From NCBI GenBank assembly GCA_024529925.1, contig JAFEUB010001124.1, forward strand, positions 691,001 to 755,000: a stretch of 64,000 nucleotides of DNA, written 5' to 3'. Source of the DNA: Ophthalmolycus amberensis. Lineage: Eukaryota > Chordata > Actinopteri > Perciformes > Zoarcidae. This document shows positions 48,463 to 61,520 of the stretch, piece by piece. Each line of letters begins with the position of its first letter. The first letter of the stretch is position 1. A model generated the notes under the pieces. That model saw only the letters and a list, made by a program, of their open reading frames with translations, made no database searches and was not told the DNA's origin. The translations under genes were made by a program, and so were the position numbers.

Positions 48463-50431
48463 ATGATGGTGCTCATTTCATTAATCGGCACGAGTGATTG
48501 TGGACAAGTTGTTGTTGCCAACCAGATGTCAACATTTCGACTATTTGGTTTGACTCCTTCCTTCTTACAGAGTCTCTTACAGCATCTTTCACTCAGACAT
48601 TTAGTGACATGAAAATGCAGGTGTGTGTCTTAGCAATCACAATAGTTTATATTCGTCTCACACTTACTGAGGAAATAAATAATCCTGAGCACACTGTAAA
48701 CAAGTATTCCTTTTTTGGGTAGACTGAAGAAAAGAACACAGCGTACCTTTCATTTCCTGTATCTCGCTGCCAAGAACGTGCAATCATCTGTAAAAACAGC
48801 ACACCAACACGGACAAATCATTGAGGATATAGATTGCCTGCTATGTGGATTGTTTTCCATCTTTATTAGCGCAGACATCCTGAGGACTCTGTATGTTTTT
48901 GAAGGAAGATTGTGCCTCATATGCCTCTAAAATGAAAATGGCAAAGATGTTGAGCGCATTGCCTCAGCTGCTCCTGAGTTTATACCGTCAGTGACAGAGA
49001 AGGTTAGACACGATTTTTGAATGCAGGGCACAAATGCAAGTGTGAAGACTGAAAGGGCAGCTTATGAATAAGACAAGAAAGAGGGTATGACCTCATCTGT
49101 ACTTTTTTTTTCTTTTTTTCACCGACACTCAGGATTAGTTTGGATTAAGTCAACTTTGGACTCTGAGGTACAAGATCTATTAAGAGAGAAAGTGGAGGTC
49201 AGCATCAGTTCAAATTCACTCTCTTTGAATGTCCCCTCCCCTCAGAAATAGTGGACTTTACAGTAATATCAACAATTAGTTCAATATAGAAATGTTACTG
49301 GCTTCAAGGGATGAATATGTGATTTTAGGTTTTTCCTGGCTCAAAATAAGGTAAACAACCCATTCCACTAAACATTGATTAATAACTTTAATGTCAAAAG
49401 CGGATTTACAGGACCTCATCTGCTCCACCTATACGAGGCATTGACTACGACAGATATACTATTGACAAACCAAAACAAACAACTTATACAGTCTTCCAGT
49501 AAGACCATTAATGTTGAACATTTACTTGAATTATGTCTATAAAGGCCAGTGCTTATTAGTTAGCCTGTCGTCCATATCCACTGTACATTCACCAGGCACC
49601 ACCCTGGACTGATTCAGTTGTTCCATTATCAGTTGGCAGTGAGAGAGTCGTGTGAAAGGTTTCATTATCGCGGTCACGGCGGCATGGTTTGGTAAAGGCG
49701 ACACAGAATTTGAGGATGGCCACCTTTAAATTCGCTATGCAGGAAAAACCCTGTCGTATTGCAATGAAAGTCTTTATTTGGGGGATATGAGCTCAGTGGG
49801 AGGACAGATGGAGTCAGGGCCCTACGGGTGTGTGGGTAAAGACACACTGTAGCACACACACAGGCACATATTTTTAGGTCACAGCACACATACACAGTGT
49901 AGCAATGCTATTGGATTGACAGAACAGAAAAAAATATGCTAGAGCAGTGGAGTTGTGAATTAATTTCAGCAAATATTGAATTGTATAACGTTTTTTTTTG
50001 AGGATGCAGGTTATATACCAGTTGTTTTTACCACATGTAAGATCTGTTTCTGAGGACTTACATCCAGGAAGGAAACAGACAGACTGTAGCTCTTCCCCTC
50101 TCACTTTGTAACTGCTGAGCACATTTTAATATGCAAAAGATCTCTCTTTGTCTCCCTGTCATTTTCCCTCTTTGAGGCTCCTTATCTTTATACAGTCAAA
50201 TGAAGCAGCCTTTAAAAAAATTGTGACTCTGTTGGTCTCTCCCACTCTCACACTCTTATTTGAAGTGTCACACATTAAGGTATCGGCTTGTGAGCAGCAG
50301 CAAAGTAAGTACTTCTTGTAAACCCTTTTCATCAAGGAATACAAGATACACTATGACTCAGGTGACGTAACTGAGCAAGGACAACCCTGCCAGTTCAGGT
50401 ATAAGTCAAGAAGGTTTTTCCTTTCATTCCT

Positions 50432-50459
50432 CTGCTGCTGCTGCTGCTGCTGCTGCTGC
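50432..50459. repeat. (CTG)9 trinucleotide repeat
   Basis: Nine CTG units (CAG on the other strand, giving a short polyglutamine shadow frame). Intronic. Confidence 0.95.
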
Positions 50460-51560
50460 CTTCGATTAGTTGAGCAAGAGTGGGAAGAAGATGGGGATGT
50501 TGTAAAGGAGCTGTGTTTAACATTCAGGTCATGAATATAGCAGCAAACAACCATGCTGTATGTAAAGATGTAGCGGAGGAATGTCTACCTGAGCAGAGAA
50601 AGAAGTCGCTCTGTGTGTGTGTGTTGTTATCCGGGCTTCTCTGTGCTTTGCTGACATAGCCGGGCCATTGGTTAGCTCATGGCCACCGCTCTGCACTGCC
50701 CTCATACGTCTGTTACAACAGCATTGTGTGCAGAAGCATAGCACCGACCCTCCGGTCCCCCCCCCAAGTTAGGGCTGTTGAGTGCCAGTGAAAGGCCATC
50801 GAAATGCCCCAAACCTTGGATCTTGCAATTTTAACATAATTGTGATTAAAATCAAAAATAATTACCCCGTCCTCCGAGCTCTTTTCTTCTCTCTCAACCA
50901 GCAAATGACATGTGCATCTTCCTGAACAGGGCTGTACAATTGCATTATATGTATTTGGTGTATTTTTCTGTATTATTATGTCAAATTTGGCCCAACACTT
51001 TGTCCTTTGTGCGTCACATATGCTCTAGTTGGATCATTGCAAACAGGTGGTACAAAGGTGCAGCTGTTCCAATGCCTAAGCTTCAGACTCAAAGGACACA
51101 GTATGTTCAAAGCCAGGACCAGCAGATGGCAGTGTTTGATTACTTTCAACACTCACCCATCCTCTCCCGCTCTCTATTCCCCACCCTCTCTCTAGTTTTT
51201 TCCATTTTTATCCTTTTATCCTGCAAGTCCTTGGATACAGAGATTTTCACTCTGGCTCATCCGTAATGAGACGGAAGCTATCTTCTGATGCTTTTCGATG
51301 GTCTGATGAATGAATATCCTTGAATTGAGCTTCGTCAAAGAAGATTCTGTATTTGAGTTCACCAGATACAGCCTTACCAATTTGACCCGTCAGCCCAAAT
51401 CCGTTGGAAAGTAACGCTTCTCCTCTCTCCTCCACATGCAAGCAAAGAAAGGCTGACACAGTTAGTGGACCTATGTGTCGTCACATCGGTCGCACACCTA
51501 CAGCTGTCTGACATCAAAACACAGTGTATGCTTCTCAGTTGATTTGTATGTACTGTATTC

Positions 51561-51563
<3 letters not shown>

Positions 51564-51602
<39 letters not shown>
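51564..51602. repeat. (CA)n microsatellite
   Basis: About 39 bases of CA dinucleotide. Confidence 0.95.
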
Positions 51603-51607
<5 letters not shown>

Positions 51608-52660
51608 CACATTTCATTCACACACAGTGCAGACGAGCATACACGAGCAGAGCATAGCATAGCTTTGAGCCTGCGGCAGAGATCCAAGTCGCACTGGATC
51701 ATTTTAACCATGGTTTTTGTTTCCATCTGCTTGTCCTCTAACTCTTTCTTCTTTTTTTCAGGGGGTTATTTACACAGCACTTTTTCCCACTCCCCCTCAC
51801 CTCCCTGTCTTACTCCACCTCCCTTGCTCCCTTTCTCTCTTTGTTCTCATCATCTGATGTGTCTTGAACCAACAGAGGCATTTGAAATGCTTCCATGCAT
51901 ACTCCGATTCCATTTGGTATAGCAGCATTGTATTCTCATGCAAAACTCTCTTCTATATATCGCAGGGCCTGTAGTCACACTGCAGAAGCATATGCCGGTC
52001 CTCTCTTTGCATACATTATAGGCCAACTATAACCGGATTTACTTGCTAGCTCAGGGAAAGTGTGCATGACAGCCAGTCCTTTTGAATCTCACTGTGGCAA
52101 GCATAGCTTCCAAGTGTAAGTCGCTTTCCAAAATGCCGCATGCGTCCATCTGTGCAGTGAAAGGTAATTGACCACGTTTATGTTTTTGGGATGACGCCCT
52201 GAGACACCCCTTAAAATACAGCTGAGATGGGAATTCCAATAAACATCACAGACATCAGACCAGTGAGGAGAAACATGGTCTGTGTGCAATATGCCTGTTT
52301 ATGAAGATAGCCTTCTGCTTTTCTTTTTGAGAGTTTGTCTTCCCTTGCCAACAAGATGGATTTCTTTCTCTGGTGGTATGAATAACATGCACGATAGATG
52401 GGCTCTTCATCGTTAGCGTGTGCACAGCGATGACCTTTTTGCGTGCCCCTTCTGTGTATGAGACGCTGCCGAGCCAAACCTCAGAGAAACGGTGGCTGGA
52501 GAGCAGCCCTGCTCTAATGTATGGAGATGTATTCCTAACTGAGGGATAGCTTTCTTGGTAATTGCTATATCAATCTGTGCACTCCTATCCTTGCTGTCTC
52601 ACTTCAGACTCTCTCTTCTTTCTCTCCCGCTTTCCTCTTCCTCTCTTGCGTACATTCTCA

Positions 52661-52661
<1 letters not shown>

Positions 52662-52692
<31 letters not shown>
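52662..52692. repeat. (CA)n microsatellite
   Basis: About 31 bases of CA dinucleotide after a pyrimidine-rich stretch. Confidence 0.95.
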
Positions 52693-52693
<1 letters not shown>

Positions 52694-54005
52694 GGTCTGC
52701 TGTTTTCTCCCTCCGCATTGTCTCTCCTGCCCCGATTTCTCTCTCTCCTTGACTCACATTGATTTGGTTCTTAAACACGTGGGCGTTCAACACATTCTAC
52801 AGTTGCCGGTGAGAAACTGGGAGAGGGGAAAGAGTACATCCTGATCATCGTTCCCGCTGTTACTTTCCGGGGAAGGTCGAACACAAACAGATGCACAGTC
52901 ATTTACATATGCGCACGGACCCCACACATTAATAACAGCATCGGCGGCGATGCCAAGTGGCAGTGTTATTGACAAGAACCCCGTTGAGTTCAATAAAACT
53001 CCACTCCCTCCGTCATTTTCACCTTGGCTGAGCCATGTGTTAGCCCAGAGGTACACCCCTAAATTACAACATCCTCTGCCTGCCAATTGAAACACTGCCT
53101 CATTCTCCATCGACAGATGCACCTGTCAAGAGAAATATGAAGAGGGGAATCGAGCTGAAGTAATGGGACATGACCAGGAAGATAGAGAACTAATGGTTTG
53201 TTTGCTGCTGTACAGTAATGAGCCACTGTGTACCTTATCCTGATGGCAATAAGGCGTGTGGGAGACGCAGGAGAGTGGGATGGGTCGTTGGTAAAGAGGT
53301 TTTTAGAAATCCATACTAGTTGCAGTTGGTGCTTACAGCCTTGGGCTCGCCGTGATCAGCTTCTCCACTTCCTTTTTCCATAAAGCTCGGTTTGCAGCTT
53401 CCTGGAATTACTCAGCTCTTCTTGTTTATCTCCAGTTATAGATTCATACTTGTTAGATTCGACTGATGTTCTGCCAAGGCACTTTGGCAGTTCACATTTA
53501 CATGTCCCGATAATGCTCACAACACAGTGAAAGTACTTCAGGACATTTATCATAATACATCAGAGGGCTTATCATGACAATACATACTCAAGTGTCCCCA
53601 GGTTGGCATTAATTTATCTCCGTTGGTACTGCATGTTATAAGCAAAATTCACACTGTGTTTCTTGGCTCACATTCTCGATTAGAACGAAAGAAATGATTA
53701 ACGGTGTGTTAGGAGATTATTCTAACCACGCGCTCTATGGGCAGCCACCCTAAATTAAATGGCAACAGCCAACATGAATCGCTTCACTGCATCTTCCTTC
53801 TCACCTCTCTCAGCATAAAACTCTTGGGAGTTGATTTCTGTGTAGGTGCAGCAAATTACTTTTTTTTGTTTTAAGTTATCATGCATTCTAGTCAAGGTCT
53901 TCACTGTAAGAGCCTCACCTGCCAGGTTGCCCACTCAGCTCGGTTCAATCTCATCGATGCGGGGGCATGCTGGCTCTTGTTTATACAGTACATATTCTGT
54001 CTGCA

Positions 54006-54037
54006 AACACACACACACACACACACGCACACACACC
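54006..54037. repeat. (CA)n microsatellite
   Basis: About 32 bases of CA dinucleotide with one CG interruption. Confidence 0.95.
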
Positions 54038-57000
54038 AGGCTGTTTGTATTGTAACGGATTTTGCCCATAGGACCAAAGGATAAGGATTAGAATGAATAA
54101 TTCTCCTCTGGTCAAATGTGTCTAATATCACGCAGGTAAAATGCACAAGCAGAGAAGCAAGGCTATGTGACAGGATCTCTGCTTAAGGTCAATCTGACCG
54201 TCCTTGGCAGCCACTCAACGCTACAGTACTTTGCAGAAGGTTTTGATGACTTTCTGAATTCGCTTTTTCGTCCCACACAGTCTTTCACTATCTCTTAACA
54301 ATGACATGGGAATGCTCCCGCAAACACACGAGCACGGAGTCCTGTTAAAGGCGAGCTTTTCAGCACAGAGATATATATCTTGCAGGGAACTCGTGGTGGA
54401 AAGAAAAAGATTATAAATGAGCTGCTTGTCTGATTTTCAGTCTCCATGTTGCTAAGCTAAGCTCCCTACCTCTAAGTCTGACTGTATAGAAATGCAAAGT
54501 AGTTTCTTTTATTTAGGCAGTATTCTACTGACATTCAGTTGTGTAAACATTTTGGAAACCCCCAAAAACCCTGATTAAACCTGTTTTAAATCCACTACAG
54601 ACTGTAGCTGCCATTTCGTTCTGTGATTTGATGTCGATATGTACTTCATTCAGCATTGGACAGTGAAACTGTTAAGCATATATGTAGCACCCTTTTTAAT
54701 TATGCTTCGTGGTATCCTTAGGGGATGGATAAGTCCTCATCCTGCTAGAGATTGTGGAATTGCCGTAGGGATTTACCAGACACACATTCAAGACATTTAA
54801 TCCACAGGACTTTAAGGTGGCAGTAACACCTCAATTCAGTGTTGGCTGACTTAAGTTACCTGCTTAAATTCTGTGGAATAGAAGAAGACTGTTCATACTC
54901 AGCTAATAGCGACAATGATGCTCCAGATTTGGGGTGGCAGATCAGGAGGTTATTGCAATTTGTGGTGTGTTATTTTATAGGACTGAATATATATATATAT
55001 ACCTTCCTTACTGAAGTTGAAGTAGCCAAAGGAAGTACTGACTTTGAATTAATAACACACCATCAATTGTGTCCTACTATTCTTCAGCAGGACTTTGTTC
55101 CCCTGATGCAATGTGCTTGATTTTTCCTTTTTTCTTTCCACCTCAACTTGCAGTCCTAAAAAATGACTTAAGTAGCTCGGCGAGGAAAACCAACCAACAA
55201 GTGAAACCAACCAATAGCCAAGACTGCATGTTTGAATAGTTCAGCACTTAGAAACTCTCTAATTTCCCCCTGTGGCTTCCAGAACGGAAGAGATGCCCCA
55301 TATCCCTGATCTATGTTTGGAAGAAGCACTAATGCACCAGTGAAGTTGCTTAGATGAGTGTAGCTTTGTTGACAGGCCAATTTAGCTGTCATTTTGAGAT
55401 AATGTAGGAAGTAAGTACAGCCGCGTAGGACGGAGCTCTCCCAGATCCCACGTGAAGCCAGTTCCTCTCCTCTGGTTCGTTTTTTTTGATTTCCAACTTG
55501 GAAAAAATGACAAAGAAATGTTTGACTGAAAGTTGGTCCTAGTTATGTGAATGTGTGAGCGTTTTTTGATACCATATTTAAAGCAGTCTGCTTCATCAGA
55601 CAGAAGAACAAGGAGGTGTTCCCAGTACCAAGACATCAAGTTTAAGTTTGATAATCTCAAGGTTTAACATATGAGGTATTTTCTTTTTAACTCACAAGTT
55701 TAAAAGAAAATACTCCTTGAATGATGACATGACATGACTGCATAGTTGTGTTTTGTCTGATTCATTCTCTCCTCTAATCAGCATAGCTTTCATTGTCAAG
55801 ACTTCCTTTCGCAGCAATGGAACTGACTGCTCTGTTTCATGCTCTTCCTTTTCCAGCATTATGTCTTCATCTTGTTAGTTCCACATCTTTTGCCTTCATC
55901 CCTTTTCCGGTCTTTTAAATCTCGTACTGTAATGGTGCCTACTAAAGCATCCGCAGTATGTGCATCGCCATGGTGTGCAGTTGTTCCCTCACTTTCAGCT
56001 TCAGTGGCATCCATTGGCAATTATGTTCTGGCTGGAGGTTGTGAGCTTCTTCTGTTTCTTTCAAAAGCTGCAGCAGTTAAATGAGGAACTTTTGAAAATG
56101 ATTCTGCCTCCCTTGCCAAGACCACTGGCTGTCTGTTCGCCATCCCCATCCCCTCCCCACACAGAGGTAAATACCCAGTTGGATATTCACGAGTGAATGC
56201 TCTGCTCATACATCCCTTCTCATTTAGCAAATCGTGTGAAACCCAAAGAAACGGTTGAACATCAAACAAATGACTGTAAATCTTGAGTTAAAGACCACAA
56301 TGCAATCTGCCGGTGTGAAAACTGTGCGCTTTCACTGATATAAAGCATTTCGTGCTTTGCAAATAATAAAGTGAGTGATGTAGAAAATATTATTTCCAAA
56401 TTCACTTCCAACCTTTGTCTTTTGTGCCGCCTTTGCATCAACCGTTAATTATATTAAATGCAGGTTCAGTGGCGTGTCATAGTCGTTCAGTCTGGTAGTA
56501 CAAATGACATGGCCATGTTTCATGCAGTGCTGCTGCCTCACTGTCTGCCTTTTGAACATTTGTTTTTTGCTGTTTTATCAAAGTTCATTTAATTTGAGAA
56601 GGAAGCTGACAGCTTTCCTAAAATTAACATCTTATAAGCATCCATGAAAACGAACGTGTACACGTTAGCAAGTTAGAAGGTTGATTTTAATTCTTTGCTT
56701 GAGGGCAGATGTTAAATGTACCCTGTAAAACAAGTCAAAGTTAAATCTACCTCCGTTGTATGCTGGAGGCCTTCAGACCTTTACACACTGGGGGCATGAT
56801 AGATAAAAGCCTTTGTTTTGCATCAAAACTTTACATACAGGCAGCGATGCGAGTTTGCCACAGTTGCAGCAATTTTTCAACAAAAGGTTTGAATAGATTT
56901 GTGCAGGCAGAGGACCAACTACCGATACTATTGACCCAAAGCAACATCTGGCAGTCTGTCTGAGGTAAATTGTTGAATAACCTCAACTACTGTAAGCAAT

Positions 57001-60000
57001 ATAAGTTCCTTCAAGCAAAATGCACTGGGTGAATTTGAGATCCCTCTGGTAAACAATTACAGTGTACTGTAAATGTCTAGGGCTTTTATTGTGAAAGGTA
57101 AGAATAAGAGGAGTGGATCTGGCCTGTACTGCCTTTGTCAGAATAATACGGTTTGCCACTTTGGTTTGGACTACGGAGCCTCCCTGTTCTTATTCAATAT
57201 AGTGTACGCAGAACGTGATTGGTTGATGCCATTATACACTGTGTGAAAGTTCAGAAAAATCCACCTCTCTGCGGAAAACAATCTTTGCTTTTTCATCGCC
57301 TAATATTCCTGGTTTGTGTGAAAGTACTCGGGACAAAAACAACAATTCCAAAAAATATGCTGACGTGCGAATTAAATGCAAGATATGTTAAAGCTTTAAC
57401 AAATTCCTTGAATGCATTTCCTTCATCAAGATATATGCAAACCTGATGTTTTAGGTATTTCTAATCTTACATTGTTTGTATCCATGTTTGCTTTGCATGT
57501 CTTTTCCTTCCTGCCTATATGCTGGTGCCTTGCTGTGTTGCTTGGTGCACCTACATATCAGTGAAATAGCATGAAATCATTAGCAGGACTGTGTCGCATG
57601 TCAATCAAGTGTGCATTCTCGTGTATGTGCAGGAGACAAACAAAACAGGGAACCAGACACAACAACTGCTCCATACTGCTTCTACAGCTCACAACTCCAC
57701 AGTATACCTTTTAAAAACCACCGTTAAAAGAAATATATTGGCATTTGTTATAGAAAGCTAAAGAATTCTTGTGGTTAATTCAATATCACAGAATGAAAGT
57801 GCAACAAACAGCATGTATTTGACATAACATGAACACCAATAGCAAAGCAGAGATAAAGAGGAAGACAAGAGTAACGTTGGATATGCTGTTGGTCAGGTAT
57901 GGAATAAATTCAGCAAAGGAGAGTAGGAAATATAAAAAACAATAAAGAAAGAGGGGCAGAGGGATCAAACAACCACACACTTTTTGTCTGTTCTCCCCAG
58001 TCTGATCTGTCAGTCACAGCTTCAATTGTATTGTGAGGGAGCAGCAAGTACTGAGTTCTCTGATGTGATTTTTACTTGTTTACAGAAGTGAGGAAATGTT
58101 GTATAACACATTTTGAAACGGATCACAGGTTGAGAAGTCAAAAAATCAAATCTCTGACAATATGAGATTCATAGGGACAACAAAAACCTCCTAATAATAA
58201 ATAATGACCTAATATGTCTACACCTCTAGTTCAACAGTTGGGTCTTCTCGGCATTACATACACCTGTAACAAATCATTGTTAGATTTAACTAAACTACTT
58301 TCTTTCTACTACTCTCATTAACAACAGAAAGGGACACAATATCCATACAGCTGAAGTCTAAATGGGAATACTGTACATCATGTCAGACAAACTTAAAAGG
58401 CAAAACACATTACTATTGTAGACATTTCGCTTTATTCTGACTTAAATACAGAGCAACCAAACCTAAGGTTTAAGCAATACTCATAGGTTAATATATGCCC
58501 CTTACAATATTCATCTAATAGTATTATTACTGCATATAGATTAGTATAACATTGTGCTGATCACCACAAACACACTGATTTCAAAAAAGACTGTTTTAGA
58601 CTGCATGCCCTCTCAGTTGCATTGGCTATAGGTCACATACTGTATCCCATAATAAACACAACAAGGTCAGACATTCAGGTCCGCCTGCAGGTGTAACCTT
58701 GAGAGGCTCTGCAGCTCAAATGGATTCCCAGGGTAGAGACACAGAATGAGAACCTTTGATCAACATTTTCTTAAAGTTACGTTAATGTTGGACTAGTTTA
58801 CAATCTGCCTGAGAATTGTATGGAATCGTTCCTTTGCTTTTCTTCCACGTATACAGGAAACACACCTTCAGGATTCTTTTTATTTTTCATAGAAGGAATG
58901 TTTTTTTGTGAAGTCCCAGAAGCCATTGTATGGAGTGTTGATTTTGTGAGCAGCTGATCTGGGGAAAAAAGGGAAAGAGTGAAGGGGCTGGGTTATTGGG
59001 AGGACCAGAGGACCGTCTCCAGCAGAAGGATTTCTATTGAAGGGGCGTGGGGTTTGGGGTTATCATTATGCTCGACGGAATTTGAAAAAGCAGAAAATGA
59101 AATGAGAACCGTATTCATATTCAAATTGAGGCAAGTCCGCATGTGCCTGCACGGTTTTCAATTATGGGGGATCTGTATATTTATTTCTGCTGCAAAGGAA
59201 ACTGGACAAGGCTGCTCAATGCTTTTCTAAGGCTGAGCATCACAAGTGTCTTGTGTGCTATTCAGCTGCCAATCTGAGGCATGTCTTTGTGTTGTTGGGC
59301 CGTCAGAAGAAGAATACACATTAAAAAAGATATAAGATGCAAACATATCGAGCTCAGGGATGCATCAGCACCATATGGTCTATTGCATACAGTTTATACA
59401 ACAGATTGTTTATTATTCTATCCAATGACTATTTCTTCTCCATCATGAGCAGCAAAGGAGAAAAATTTGAACCCATGCATCAGTAGGAGAACGTAATGAA
59501 AAGAGATCATGCGACCAAGAGACAAATCTGTCTGATGGAGAAAGATACAGAATTGGAAATTATTTCATCTGTTCCCATCTCCGTTCCTTCTGTCACTGCC
59601 AGACCACCAGGAAAAGTTTTAGTACTCCAGACTGCCAGTCCGCCCCAGGGCGTGCTAGTAAAAGCTCTGAGCCCTGACTCCTCCAACATGACTGTGTCGA
59701 AGCGATCTCTCAAGCTCTATCTCTCTCCTAACTTCTGTTCTTTTCTGTGTACACAGTTATGCTCACAAATGTTGAACAAACTAACATAGATCATTACTAA
59801 AACATAGCATAGCATTTTTTAGTACAGATATGGGGTTAGTCTCGACTGCAGTTACACATTTTTATAGGGTTTGGGTTTCACCAGGTATTCTTAAATCCAT
59901 CACTAACTGTGTGTGTTAAGTCCTATGGTCTTAGTAACTACCAGTGACTTTAAAACTAGTAATTCACTCGAGCAGGAATGTCTCAGTTTAAGTAACGTTA

Positions 60001-60062
60001 AACGAGTCGCTAGAAAACATCTGTAGCACAGACAAATCGAATCAAAAGAAAATGAATTAAAA

Positions 60063-60545
60063 TGTTGCGTCCGAAATGGCGTACGATGCACTACACACTC
60101 AACATGTGTACTATCTTTCAGCATACTTTTGCGTGACTAAACAGTAGTATGTAGGAAAAGACACACGGAACTGTAATTACCACGTCACTTCCTGAGAAGT
60201 TACTTGTCTGTTGGGGACACGTGCCAACCTCATATAACCAAACGACGACTTGTGAGCTGAACTAATTAAAAAATATGTATTACGCCTTACAAAGTGGAAT
60301 CTTATACTTACACTTACATTGAAGTGTTACTGGCGTTATATTTGTCCACCATTGTACGTTATAAACGTTGTCCATGCCGCATTTAATTATGGGCTATTAA
60401 AGCTTGCGTATTGTCCCGTGTTTGCATACTGTAATATTTGAACAGAAATAATACGCAGTTTGTGTACTTTTGTTTTCATACTAAGGTTTAGGACGTACTA
60501 ACAAATCTAACATACTGTTTTAGCGTACTAGTGCATTGATGCACA
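60063..60545. mobile_element. Possible DNA-transposon (MITE) fragment
   Basis: Begins TTGCGTCCGAAATGGCGTAC, a terminus common in fish short inverted-repeat elements, and continues with GCATACT / AGTATGT / GTACTAA words typical of that family. Near 60515-60535 TTTTAGCGTACTAGTG would be the partner subterminal region, but the expected inverted GGACGCA tip is absent; the minisatellite starts 33 bp further on. The fragment call is from remembered family appearance. Confidence 0.4.
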
Positions 60546-60567
60546 GGTGCAATCGAGTCGATTTGTG

Positions 60568-61520
60568 ACCACACCCAACACCGACACTACACCCAGCAGT
60601 GACGCTACACCCAACACCGACGCTACACCCAACACCGACGCTACACCCAACACCGACACTATACCCAGCAGTGATGCTACACCCAACACAGACGCTACAC
60701 CCAACACAGACGCTACACCCAACACCGACGCTACACCCAACACCGGCGCTACACCCAGCAGTGACGCTACACCCAACACCGACGCTACACCCAACACCGG
60801 CGCTACACCCAGCAGTGACGCTACACCCAACACCGACGCTACACCCAACACCGACGCTACACCCAACACCGACGCTACACCCAGCAGTGATGCTACACCC
60901 AACACAGACGCTACACCCAACACAGACGCTACACCCAACACCGACGCTACACCCAACACCGGCGCTACACCCAGCAGTGACGCTACACCCAACACCGACG
61001 CTACACCCAACACCGACGCTACACCCAACACCGGCGCTACACCCAGCAGTGACGCTACACCCAGCAGTGACGCTACACCCAACACCGACGCTACACCCAA
61101 CACCGGCGCTACACCCAGCAGTGACGCTACACCCAACACCGACGCTACACCCAACACCGACGCTACACCCAACACCGACGCTACACCCAGCAGTGACGCT
61201 ACACCCAACACCGACGCTACACCCAACACCGACGCTACACCCAGCAGTGATGCTACACCCAACACCGACGCTACACCCAACACCGACGCTACATCCAACA
61301 CCGATGCTACACCCAGCAGTGACGCTACACCCAACACCGACGCTACACCCAACACCGACGCTACACCCAACACGACGCTACACCCAGCAGTGACGCTACA
61401 CCCAACACGACGCTACACCCAACACCGACGCTACATCCAACACCGACGCTACACCCAACACCGACGCTACACCCAACGCCAACACTACACCCGGCAGTGA
61501 CGCTACACCCGGCAGTGATG
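60568..61520. repeat. 18-bp minisatellite, about 53 units
   Basis: The unit is GACGCTACACCCAACACC. Three main variants alternate: AACACC-GAC, AACACC-GGC and AGCAGT-GAC. A block starting AGCAGTGATGCTACACCCAA at 60667 recurs at 60883, exactly 216 bp or 12 units later, carrying the same linked variants, so part of the array was duplicated as a block. Near 61373 and 61408 two units lack one C (17 bp) and shift the frame. Because 18 is a multiple of three and the unit has no stops, long frames are open on both strands (for example NTDATP repeats); these are not evidence for a gene. Each unit carries at least one CpG. Confidence 0.97.

Noticed and set aside
52787..53122. 111-codon - strand frame in the last intron
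   Set aside because: No domain recognised and no splice support; could be a conserved non-coding element, but this cannot be judged without alignment.
59496..59789. 97-codon + strand frame
   Set aside because: Inside the ctnna2 intron, overlapped by an opposite-strand frame, no recognised similarity and no plausible splice pairing in phase with the flanking exons.
60547..61500. A 317-codon + strand frame (NTDATP/SSDATP repeats) and matching 264- and 281-codon frames in other phases and strand
   Set aside because: They all follow from a stop-free 18-bp tandem unit; the same DNA is open on both strands, and 17-bp units break the frame. No start context, splice sites or non-repeat domain.
60568..61520. 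CRISPR-like array
   Set aside because: Units are contiguous with no unique spacers and the host is a vertebrate; this is a minisatellite.
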